In this document: piece after piece, positions 56,758-64,000 of the stretch
How positions within the stretch are numbered: the first letter of the stretch is position 1
Layout of the letters: the number at the start of each line of letters is the position of its first letter
NCBI RefSeq assembly: GCF_003970795.1
Contig: NZ_RWKW01000055.1
Coordinates: 1-64,000 of the forward strand
Origin: Aquibium carbonis
GTDB taxonomy: Bacteria > Pseudomonadota > Alphaproteobacteria > Rhizobiales > Rhizobiaceae
DNA: 64,000 bases
Direction: 5' to 3'
Program-made: the position numbers and the translations under genes
Notes under the pieces: generated by a model
What the model was told of the DNA's origin: nothing
Seen by the model: only the letters and a program-made list of their open reading frames with translations
The model's database searches: none

Positions 56758-57771
56758 ATGCCGCTCGACGAAGCATTCCTTCGCCGACTTGCGGCCGCGT
56801 CGGACAAGACGCTGGAGATCTTTGTCCACCACCTCGTTTCGCTCGAGACCGCCACCTACAGGGACCACGAGTGCTACGGCGGCTCCGGAGACAAGGGCCG
56901 CGACGTCGCCGGTTTCCTGACCGACCGCCGCCACGAGGGCGAGTGGCACAACTTCCAGTGCAAACAGTACCGCCGTCCGCTGGGAGCGGACTACATTCTC
57001 CTCGAACTCGGGAAGATGTTCCACCATGCGTCCGAAGGCGCCTACATCCTTCCGTCCAAATACGTGTTTGTCGTGCCTGGCAACCTGTCTGCTCCCGCCA
57101 GGGCGCTCATGGACCGCAAGAGCGCCCTGAAGGCGGAACTGCTCCAAAACTGGGAGACGCATTGCGCGAGGAGGATCGTGAAGGGGGGCTCGATCCCTCT
57201 CACGGCAGCGATCCAGGAGTTGATCGAGCAGTTCGATTTCAACTGCGTCGAGGCCTGGGAGAGCTCGAGGATCATGACCCTCCCCAACGTGGTCTTCGCG
57301 GCCGCAAAAGCGTTCGGCGACGACCCGGGCGACGCGCCCTACGGGGTCGTCCCGGCGGACGTAGACCTGCGTTCCGAGCACTATGGCGAGCAGCTGCGGA
57401 TGGTGTACTCCGAACACGATGGCCGAGACTATCCGGATGCGGCTTCCGTCCTCGCTCACGAGGAACATGGCGAGGATTTCCAGATCCATCGGCGCCGCTA
57501 CTTCGACGCGGTCGAGTTCGAGCGGTACTTCACCGACAAAGTCGGACGCCAGCATATCGACGCGTTCCGCGAGGACCTCAGGTCGGCTGTTCATGAATCC
57601 TATCGTTCGTCCACTGGGCTCGGCCGGGTCAGGGCGGTGATGGACGCGGCCGGCAGGGCTAACTTGGGTGGACTGTTCGGGCGGCACGGCCGGGTGACCC
57701 ACATGGTTCGGCAGGGAACCTGTCACGTGTTCGCGAACGAACAGAAGCTGCCTTGGTGGAAGAAGAAATGA
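56758..57771 (+). CDS. ABC-three-component system, nuclease subunit
   Basis: 337 residues from ATG 56758, with a strong GGGGAGG ribosome site. The N-terminal part has restriction-endonuclease-like signatures: Glu20, then GSGDKGRD (Asp45/Asp49) and FQCKQY (Gln67, Lys69), in the order of Mrr-like folds. The C-terminal part (RRRYFDAVEFERYFTDKVG, then FREDLRSAVHESY and GRVTHMVRQGTCHVFANEQKL) matches the shared C-terminal domain of effector subunits in ABC-3C conflict systems. It overlaps the next gene by four bases. The target is unknown. Confidence 0.72.
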   Translation: MPLDEAFLRRLAAASDKTLEIFVHHLVSLETATYRDHECYGGSGDKGRDVAGFLTDRRHEGEWHNFQCKQYRRPLGADYILLELGKMFHHASEGAYILPSKYVFVVPGNLSAPARALMDRKSALKAELLQNWETHCARRIVKGGSIPLTAAIQELIEQFDFNCVEAWESSRIMTLPNVVFAAAKAFGDDPGDAPYGVVPADVDLRSEHYGEQLRMVYSEHDGRDYPDAASVLAHEEHGEDFQIHRRRYFDAVEFERYFTDKVGRQHIDAFREDLRSAVHESYRSSTGLGRVRAVMDAAGRANLGGLFGRHGRVTHMVRQGTCHVFANEQKLPWWKKK

Positions 57772-58256
57772 GCGCGGCCGGCCAGCCAGACCTGTTCAAT
57801 GGAGTCCTCGAGACGGGGATGCGTTCGGTCGTCGTGTTGAACGAGTTCAGCCCGATCGAGCTGGACCGCGAGCAGCTGAGCCTGCTCGACTACTTTGTCG
57901 TTCACACTTCCCAGGCGGGCGGTCCGGCCGACATGCACCCCACCAATGCCGGGAGCTTCAGCGAATACCACGTGCGCAGGCGACGGATCGAGGAAGGCAT
58001 CAAGATGCTGGTCCGCATCAGGCTCGTCGACATCGTCCCCGATCCCGACCGCGGCGCGTGCTTCCGTGCGGGCGACGACGCGCCGGGCTTCGTCGACCTC
58101 CTCAATTCCCCCTACAATCGAGAGCTCGTCGACCGGGCGCGGTGGCTGCGAGCCAGTCACGACGAGGATTCCGGTTTCCTGGCCGGACTGCGGCAGCGGA
58201 TCGAGCGGTGGGTGATCGAGTTCCAGCAGAGGGAAGCGCCGGGAGGGACGACTTGA
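57768..58256 (+). CDS. ABC-three-component system, middle component
   Basis: 162 residues. The winged-helix-like body has VVVLNEFSPIELDREQLSLL, then DYFVVHTSQ, YHVRRRRIEEGIKMLVRIRL and FVDLLNSPYNRELVDRARWL, the usual outline of the small middle component in three-gene ABC systems. Its ATG overlaps the nuclease stop, and its TGA overlaps the TTG start of the ATPase. The tight coupling implies that the three proteins form one complex. Confidence 0.7.
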   Translation: MSAAGQPDLFNGVLETGMRSVVVLNEFSPIELDREQLSLLDYFVVHTSQAGGPADMHPTNAGSFSEYHVRRRRIEEGIKMLVRIRLVDIVPDPDRGACFRAGDDAPGFVDLLNSPYNRELVDRARWLRASHDEDSGFLAGLRQRIERWVIEFQQREAPGGTT

Positions 58257-60151
58257 GCCGCGCGCGGTCCATACGCCTCACGAGGCTCAGCTTCACCGGG
58301 ACCGGGAAGCAGACTGCAGCCGTGGATTTCGGCGACGGCCTGTCGCTCGTGTACGGCGGATCGAACGCGGGCAAGTCGTACATCCTGAAGGCCGTCGACT
58401 ACGCACTGGGTGGAAGCAAGCTCGACGGGATCCGCCAGTCCGAGGGCTACGAAAGCGTGTTTCTGTCGTTCGTCCTCGAACCCGACGGGATCGTTGTGAC
58501 GACCCGGCGTTCGCTGAGAGGCGGGGACATCGAATGGTTCGAAGGTGCAGCCGATGAAGGCGGGGTAGCCGGTCTGCGCTCCAACGCCCTGAAGCAGAAG
58601 CACGGAAAGGCCCGGAAATCGCTTTCGGAACGGCTTCTTCTCCATCTCGGCATCGAGAGGGCCTCCATTGCCGCCACCCAGGCGGGATCGCTGGAAACCT
58701 TCAGCCTGCGCCACTTCATGCCATTCGTTCTTGTCACCGAGAGCCGCATGCTTGGCGACGACACGCCGCTGAAGCAGCATTCACGGTCCAAGCCCGGCGC
58801 CGACAAGAACGCGTTCCGCTTCATTATGACAGGGACCGACGACTCTACGATCGTGAAGGTCGCTACCCCAGTCGAGCAGACGGCCTCGAATGCCGGGAAG
58901 ATCGAGCTGCTCGAATCCATGATCGCGGATGCGGACACGAGGCTTGCCAGGTTTTCCGCAGAATCCGGAGAACAGGGACTGCTGGACGAAGAGGCGCTCT
59001 TCAATCTCGGCGAGGCGGTCGCGGAGCGGCAGCGCGGCCTGGACCAATTGAGGGCCGACCGCCGGAAGACCATCCTCGACGTCGACGATGTGAGGGACGA
59101 GGCGAGCGAGATCGCGACTTCGCTCGCCCGGTACGGAGATCTCGAGCTGACGTTCCAGTCGGATATCAGGAGGCTCAAAGCCATCGAAGAAGGAGGCCAT
59201 TTCCTCCTGCGCTTCAATGATCAGCCTTGCCCGATCTGCGGCGCTGAACCGGGCGACCAGCATCTGGTGCACGAAGCCGGAGACCTGGAACGCCAGCACC
59301 AGGCCTCAGTCGTCGAAATCGCCAAAGTGGAGCGCGACCTGAAGGACCTGCGCGAGCTGATGGTGTCCCTCCGGGCGCAGCTCGAGAGGCTGAGGGGAAG
59401 GGAACGGCGGCTCTGCGAAGACCTCGAACGCTGGAATGCCCAGATCGAGACCAATGCGCCCAACGAAGCCGCGCTCCGGCGCGACTATGTTTCCCTGCAG
59501 GCCAGGGCTGACAGGGAACGGGTCCGGGGAGAACTGGTTCTGAATCGCGATACCCTCCAGCGACAGCTAGACGACCTCCGGAAGTTCAAAGCATCCCGGA
59601 AAAAGGCCGAAGGCATCACGATGGGCATTGCCTCGAACGTCGGCCACGATCTGTCCATGGTAGTCGCAGACGTGCTGAACCGCTGGGAGTTCCCTGGGGT
59701 GGAGGCGGTCACGTGGGATCCAGTCCGAGACGATATTCAGGTAAATGGCTGGCCTCGGACACAGAACGGCAAGGGCGTTAAGGCGCTGCTGCATTCCGCG
59801 GTGAAGGTCGCGGTGCTCCTGTACTGCCGACAGAAATCACTTCCGCATCCTGGCTTTCTGTTTCTGGATTCACCACTCCTGACCTATCGCGGACCGATGC
59901 TTTACGAGCGCTATGGCGCACCCGACGAGGTCGAACAAGCGATCAGCCAGAGTTCGTTGGCCACCAGGTTCTACGAGCATCTTTCTTCTTTGAAGGACAT
60001 CGGTCAGTTCATTGTCATAGAGAACACCGACCCACCGGAGGGCATCGGCGCACTCGCGCATGTACACGTGTTCTCGGGCGAGAACGGGGTCGGTCGTCAG
60101 GGTCTGTTCCCGCCTATCGCGAGATCACAGGGCGCGCGCGACAAGGCTTGA
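58253..60151 (+). CDS. ABC-three-component system, SMC/RecN-like ATPase
   Basis: 632 residues from TTG 58253, with GGGAGGG six bases before it. Walker A GGSNAGKS is at 35-42, long coiled-coil arms follow, a hook-like CPICG is at 326-330, and Walker B LFLDSP (Asp539) is near the end with VIENTDPPEG after it. It belongs with SMC/Rad50-like ABC ATPases that power conflict systems by sensing DNA or RNA ends. It completes the operon with the nuclease and middle component. Confidence 0.8.
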   Translation: MSRARSIRLTRLSFTGTGKQTAAVDFGDGLSLVYGGSNAGKSYILKAVDYALGGSKLDGIRQSEGYESVFLSFVLEPDGIVVTTRRSLRGGDIEWFEGAADEGGVAGLRSNALKQKHGKARKSLSERLLLHLGIERASIAATQAGSLETFSLRHFMPFVLVTESRMLGDDTPLKQHSRSKPGADKNAFRFIMTGTDDSTIVKVATPVEQTASNAGKIELLESMIADADTRLARFSAESGEQGLLDEEALFNLGEAVAERQRGLDQLRADRRKTILDVDDVRDEASEIATSLARYGDLELTFQSDIRRLKAIEEGGHFLLRFNDQPCPICGAEPGDQHLVHEAGDLERQHQASVVEIAKVERDLKDLRELMVSLRAQLERLRGRERRLCEDLERWNAQIETNAPNEAALRRDYVSLQARADRERVRGELVLNRDTLQRQLDDLRKFKASRKKAEGITMGIASNVGHDLSMVVADVLNRWEFPGVEAVTWDPVRDDIQVNGWPRTQNGKGVKALLHSAVKVAVLLYCRQKSLPHPGFLFLDSPLLTYRGPMLYERYGAPDEVEQAISQSSLATRFYEHLSSLKDIGQFIVIENTDPPEGIGALAHVHVFSGENGVGRQGLFPPIARSQGARDKA

Positions 60152-60274
60152 CGCCGCAGTCCTCGTTCTCTATTCGTTCGACCCAACATGTTTACGCCCG
60201 CGCTCCTCATACGCTGAACGCTTCGCCGCCCGCCGCCGCGCGGGTCCGTCCGAACGCGCACGTAGGAGCAGGCG

Positions 60275-60892
60275 ATGGCCGCTCTTTCCCGACATCAGAA
60301 TTCCCGTCAGGCGGCTCCGAAGCCGGGAGCCGCGCCGAAGGCAAGCGCCTTCCGGCCATTCCCGACCGTGCGATGCCAAGGCGCGCCTTCATTCCGTACG
60401 CAGCTGGCTCGCGACTTCGCATGCCTTCTCGATGTCGATGACGAGGTCTCCGCATGGTCATGCCTGCCTGCCGAGTTGGCGAGGGACGACGAGAGCCACG
60501 TGCCAGACTTCCTGGTACGTCGGGGCGGACGGCATGAGCTCGTAGATACGGGCAATGGACCCGGCTTCCGTTGGCTTTCGCAGGAGGCGGAAGAGCGGGG
60601 CTGCGCCTATGTCGTTGTCCCCTCCGCTGTCATCCGTGAAGGGTTCCGTCTTGCCAACGCGCGCGACCTTCTCCGCTACGCTCGGTGGGAGTGCCCTCTG
60701 GGAGACCGCATCCGTTTGCTGGCAGGCCTTGAGGAGAACGGATCGCTCACCGTGTCCGAAAGCCTCGCGGCGTTTCGTGAGACGCGCCCCATAGCCGGGC
60801 TGGCGGCATTGGCGCTGAGCCGCTTCGTGTCGATCGACCTCGACAGCGCGCCGATCGGACCGAACACCTCCGTCAGGCCTTGGACGGCCTGA
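60275..60892 (+). CDS. TnsA-like endonuclease-fold protein, site degenerate
   Basis: 205 residues from ATG 60275 (TAGGAGC before it). The segment SFRTQLARDFACLLDVDDEV, then HVPDFLVRRGGRHELVDTG follows the TnsA pattern (SxLErdfl..ll, VPDFlv, then E-x-K). However, the first acidic residue and the final E-x-K lysine are missing, so it is probably not an active nuclease. The C-terminal part (ARDLLRYARWECPLGDRIRLL, then LTVSESLAAF) resembles the DNA-binding end of such proteins. It precedes the FtsH-like gene by 46 bases. Confidence 0.55.
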   Translation: MAALSRHQNSRQAAPKPGAAPKASAFRPFPTVRCQGAPSFRTQLARDFACLLDVDDEVSAWSCLPAELARDDESHVPDFLVRRGGRHELVDTGNGPGFRWLSQEAEERGCAYVVVPSAVIREGFRLANARDLLRYARWECPLGDRIRLLAGLEENGSLTVSESLAAFRETRPIAGLAALALSRFVSIDLDSAPIGPNTSVRPWTA

Positions 60893-60938
60893 GCGACGAA
60901 CCCAGCAGCTTACACGCTGCCCATTTCCGAGATGCCCC

Positions 60939-62861
60939 ATGCAGAAAATCCTGAGCAGGCGCGCCATCTACAGGTCCGGCGCCGATCCCGACGACATGAG
61001 GAAACTGAAGGACCTTGCGAGGGCGGTCGCGCTGGGTCAGATGAAGGCCGCCACACGTTCCGTGCCCCAGGTGGCGCGGCATGACATGCCCGTTTGCGTG
61101 GGCATCGTCGTGCCGACGGAAAGTCTCTTCGCTTTCGAACTCGCCCTTCGCAGCCTGGCATGGCCCCGCAGCGACACTTACGGGCTGCCGATGCAGGTCG
61201 GCGTCCATGTCTTCGCCTCGCACGACGAGTGCAAGCGGGCCGAGAAGGACGGCTTCTGGCTTAAGGAACGTCTCTTCGTGCTGGTACCGTCGCGCGGATT
61301 GTTGCCGCGCGGATTCGAGGCCGTGGCCGATCTTGTCGCGGAAATCGGAGCGCCGTCGCCGCGTCTGATCGCGGGCGCAGCGCGGCAGTGCCTCGGCATC
61401 CGTCTCTCGGAAGCCGAGGCCGAGGAGGCAGCTTGCTATCCGCTTGAATCTCTGTCGAAGGCGTTCCGGCCCGGACGAAAGCCCGGCCGCGCGCTGAGGG
61501 CCCTGCGCCACATGGCGTCGGACGCCCGCAAGCCCGCCGCTGCATCGGAAGGCCCGACGCTCGACGACCTGCCTGGCATGGGCGAGGCGGCTGACTGGGG
61601 CCGGCAGCTTGCGGTCGACTTGAAGGACTGGGAGGCGGGAAGGATCAGATGGGAGGACGTTGACCGAGGGGTCCTGCTTTCGGGTCCCCCTGGATGCGGA
61701 AAGACCTCGTTCGCAACCGCCCTGGCCAGGACGTGCGGGACCGCCATCGTCCTCGGCTCCCTGGCCCGATGGCAGTCGATGGGCCACATGGGCGATCTCC
61801 TGAAGGCGATGCGCAAGGCGTTCGACGAGGCGATGAAATCGGCCCCGTGCATCCTGTTCGTGGACGAGGTCGATTCCTTCGGTGACCGGGAACGGCTGGC
61901 CGTCAGCAGCAACAACGAGCAGTACTGCCGCGAGGTCATCAACGGCTTCCTCGAATGCCTGGACGGGGCGGCCGGCAGGGCAGGTGTGGTGGTGGTCGGC
62001 GCGACCAACTATCCGGACGCGCTCGACGCGGGCATCCGTCGTCCGGGACGCCTCGACCGCCACATCGCCATTCCGCTGCCGGACGCGGAGGCGCGGGCGC
62101 GCATCCTGAGGCTGCATCTGCGCGCCGACGTCGGTTCCGAAGGATTCGCAGAGGCAGCGCGCAGGACCGAAGGCTGGTCGGGCGCCCGGCTGGAACAGCT
62201 GGCAAGGGACGCGCGCCGTAGCGCGCGCGCGGCGCGCGGGCCCGTCTCGATAGAGGATATCCGGCGCGCGCTCCCTTCGCGCACGCGGCTGCCCGACGAC
62301 GTGCGCCGCGTGGCTGCCGTGCACGAGGCAGGCCACGCTATCGTCGGCGTGGCTCTCGGAAGGGTCATCGAAGAGGTCACGATTTCGGCCGAGATCGACG
62401 CCGATGCCCGGACCGGACTGGGCGGCAGGACGGTGTTCGCCGACGAGGGGTCCATGTTGAAGACGCCTGCATGGTTCCGGAACCGGATCGCCGTCCTGCT
62501 TGCGGGTATGGCCGCCGAGGAGATGGTGTTCGGCACCGCTTCGTCCGGGGCCGGTGGCGGTCCGGGATCGGACCTGTTCACCGCCACTATCGCTGCGGCG
62601 ACACTGGAGGCTTCCTACGGGCTCGGGGTCGGGCTCACCTTCCTGTCGCCGCCGGATCCTCGCCAGTTGCTTGCGGCGCTGGAGGCCAGCCAGGCGCTCC
62701 AGTTGCGTGTCGAGCGAGTGCTGCAGGAGGAGAAGCGACGGGCAAAGGACATCCTTGACCGAGCAGGTCTCGGTAGGATCGAAGCCGTTGCCGCGCGGTT
62801 GCTCGTGGGGGAAGCCTTGACCGCGTCCGGCCTCGCCGCGCCGGAATCCCCTGTCATTTAG
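60939..62861 (+). CDS. Soluble FtsH-like AAA+ zinc protease
   Basis: 640 residues without any membrane helix. Residues 1-215 are an unrecognised N-terminal domain. The AAA+ part has GPPGCGKT (249-256), ILFVDEVDSFG (Asp309-Glu310) and the arginine finger in RRPGRLDRH. The peptidase has HEAGH (462-466) and a third ligand in SSGAGGGPGSDLFTAT. All catalytic residues of FtsH are present, but the protein lacks its membrane anchor, so it should act in the cytoplasm. It pairs with the TnsA-like gene. Its substrate and role are unknown. Confidence 0.82.
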   Translation: MQKILSRRAIYRSGADPDDMRKLKDLARAVALGQMKAATRSVPQVARHDMPVCVGIVVPTESLFAFELALRSLAWPRSDTYGLPMQVGVHVFASHDECKRAEKDGFWLKERLFVLVPSRGLLPRGFEAVADLVAEIGAPSPRLIAGAARQCLGIRLSEAEAEEAACYPLESLSKAFRPGRKPGRALRALRHMASDARKPAAASEGPTLDDLPGMGEAADWGRQLAVDLKDWEAGRIRWEDVDRGVLLSGPPGCGKTSFATALARTCGTAIVLGSLARWQSMGHMGDLLKAMRKAFDEAMKSAPCILFVDEVDSFGDRERLAVSSNNEQYCREVINGFLECLDGAAGRAGVVVVGATNYPDALDAGIRRPGRLDRHIAIPLPDAEARARILRLHLRADVGSEGFAEAARRTEGWSGARLEQLARDARRSARAARGPVSIEDIRRALPSRTRLPDDVRRVAAVHEAGHAIVGVALGRVIEEVTISAEIDADARTGLGGRTVFADEGSMLKTPAWFRNRIAVLLAGMAAEEMVFGTASSGAGGGPGSDLFTATIAAATLEASYGLGVGLTFLSPPDPRQLLAALEASQALQLRVERVLQEEKRRAKDILDRAGLGRIEAVAARLLVGEALTASGLAAPESPVI

Positions 62862-63010
62862 CGTGTAGCGATCTCAGCGTGCGGCCGTGGACGTATCGAT
62901 TGAGCGGCAAGAGGCCCAAGGGCACAGGGTCACGTGGCGACCCACAGGGAGCAGTTGACCCTGTTGTCCGGGGCTGCGCCACGGCGACGCTCAGTTCCGT
63001 CCCGGTGCCG

Positions 63011-63313
63011 CTATTCGAACCTGAATCCGAACAGGCCTCCTTCAGGGGTGTCCTCCAGGACAACCGGGAGGACGTGCGAACGGATCGGCGACCCCTCGGA
63101 CAGCGGGAGGCCGTCGAACTTGTCGCTGTTCATCGTCACGATGTATTGAACACCTTCTTCTGCGGCGAGCTGTGCCCCGATCTCGATGGCCGACGCGACC
63201 TGTCTCGCATCCACGCCATCGAACAGGTGGCTGTCGTGGATGAGGAAGCCCGGGCCGCCGAATCGGCTCGAAGCTACCTTCAGGATGGCGTAGTCCATCG
63301 CGAAGATTTCCAT
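63011..63313 (-). pseudogene. C-terminal stump of DUF2326 ABC ATPase
   Basis: About 100 residues (MEIFAMDYAILKVASSRF, then GGPGFLIHDSHLFDGVD and QYIVTMNSDKFDGLP, ending GGLFGFRFE) match the last part of DUF2326 proteins, the ATPases of another branch of three-component ABC systems. The Walker B-like DSH is present, but the N-terminal ATPase half and coiled coil are absent. Upstream, 63314-63566 has no continuation. It is therefore a truncated remnant of a second ABC system. Confidence 0.75.
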
Positions 63314-63404
63314 GTTCACGCTAGTATTCAAACCACTCGTCCGGTGGCGACATTTCGATGAAGCGGAATCCAGCGATGGACGCCGGAAGAGTCTAAACAT
63401 TCCC

Positions 63405-63443
63405 GGGGCATCTGCGCTATCCGCAGATGCCCCGACCCTTTTT
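63405..63443 (+). terminator. Rho-independent-type terminator
   Basis: GGGGCATCTGCG (63405-63416) pairs perfectly with 63422-63433 around CTATC. GACCC and five T follow. On the plus strand it has terminator form, though no plus-strand gene ends close to it; the nearest is the FtsH-like gene at 62861. The rest of 63314-63566 shows no gene. Confidence 0.6.
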
Positions 63444-63566
63444 GGGATGCCGCGCGTCTTCGACTCTTCCCTCGAACATCGAGGCGGATGCATTCGGTCC
63501 ACGACCGATTCCGGGGGGAGCCATACCGGAGATTTCTCCTGCTTGTAAGGATAGCCAAGTCGACCT

Positions 63567-64000
63567 CTAGGCAGCGCCCGGCGCAGGGGTAGCCGGGCTG
63601 ACGCGTTGATGCCCGTTGCGAACGGCTTTCGCCTTCTTCTGGGCAGTCGATTTCTCGTAAGCCCAGAAAGCCGGATCGGCCGCGACGGCACGCCTGACAT
63701 CGTCGCGACAGTAGAAAAAGGTGCCGAAGGACTCTGGATCAAGAACGGCTTCGATCGCTGCGATACGCAAAAGCAACCGCACCTTCTTGTGATGAAGACC
63801 GCTCTCCTGGCAGAGTTCGCCGAGGGTGACGAAAGAAGACCTGAACGCTTCCGCGCTCGCCCTCGTAACGACCGTCGTCATCCTGCGCGCCTCCGGATTG
63901 AATTCCTCCTCGGTGCGGAGATGTCCCGAACGGATAAGCGCACAGACCGCGTCTCCATGCGCGCCTGGGATGAAGGTCTCCGCTTCCTGCTTCGTCAGTC
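63567..64000 (-). CDS. TniQ-like DNA-binding protein, C-terminal part
   Basis: The frame is open from 64000 to the stop at 63567, giving at least 144 residues with the start beyond the window. ETFIPGAHGDAVCALIRSGHL, then AFRSSFVTLGELCQESGLHHKKVRLLL and FGTFFYCRDDV resemble the C-terminal helix-turn-helix region of TniQ/TnsD-type transposition proteins. Its AFR..YV-type module is similar to the tail of the chimeric protein at 40796. It suggests that a transposition module lies just outside the window. Confidence 0.6.
   Translation of the reverse strand, partial: LTKQEAETFIPGAHGDAVCALIRSGHLRTEEEFNPEARRMTTVVTRASAEAFRSSFVTLGELCQESGLHHKKVRLLLRIAAIEAVLDPESFGTFFYCRDDVRRAVAADPAFWAYEKSTAQKKAKAVRNGHQRVSPATPAPGAA

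Overview
This 64 kb window has high GC by eye, frequent GTG and TTG starts, and tightly packed, often overlapping genes. It reads as an accessory region (plasmid, integrated element or genomic island) of an alphaproteobacterium, most likely of the Rhizobiales. That placement is inferred from the protein types, for example the Crp/Fnr clade with a VHVNR recognition helix, HmrR/CueR-type copper control and TniQ-like proteins. No rRNA, tRNA, CRISPR array or intact insertion sequence was seen.

Layout. (1) 1-1461: the 3' end of a helicase/nuclease (DUF3320) gene, then a multiply frameshifted relic of an NtrC-type activator. (2) 1679-10405: metal transport, with a P1B ATPase with an unusual TPCP motif, small membrane proteins opposite a TetR regulator, YqaA plus a nickel/cobalt (HX4DH) transporter with a 3' frameshift, and a chromate module (rhodanese-ChrB, ChrA). 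(3) 10448-29569: a mostly minus-strand low-oxygen and stress block, with a DUF4010 protein, an AMP-phosphorylase-like enzyme, a beta-CASP MBL protein, phosphoketolase, a PRPP-synthetase-like protein, CopB, universal stress protein, the arginine deiminase operon (arcD-like, arcA, arcB, arcC), CFA synthase and a methyltransferase. (4) 29881-38252: a P2-type ATPase coupled to FtsH, a NifX-like protein, a Crp/Fnr regulator, an EamA transporter and an ECF sigma factor with a Cys-rich tail. (5) 38443-56472: a large copper island with two multicopper oxidases, two copper ATPases, two CopZ chaperones, CueR, TolC-like, cupredoxin, CusF, DUF411 and DUF305 proteins. (6) 56758-64000: a conflict/mobility segment with a complete three-gene ABC system carrying a nuclease-like subunit, a TnsA-like protein beside a soluble FtsH-like protease, the stump of a second (DUF2326) ABC protein, and a TniQ-like gene running off the end.

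Two regulatory layers are visible. Eight FNR/FixK-like 14-mers (TTGAT-N4-ATCAA with at most two changes) stand before the arginine deiminase operon, CopB, the P2-ATPase/FtsH pair, the sigma factor and small membrane or exported proteins. Five MerR-type promoters, with a -35 TTGACC fused to a CCTTCCA-N5-TGGAAGG dyad, drive the copper genes, including two back-to-back divergent pairs. The genes together suggest survival of metal stress and oxygen limitation: arginine and possibly nucleotides give substrate-level ATP while metals are exported, oxidised or chaperoned.
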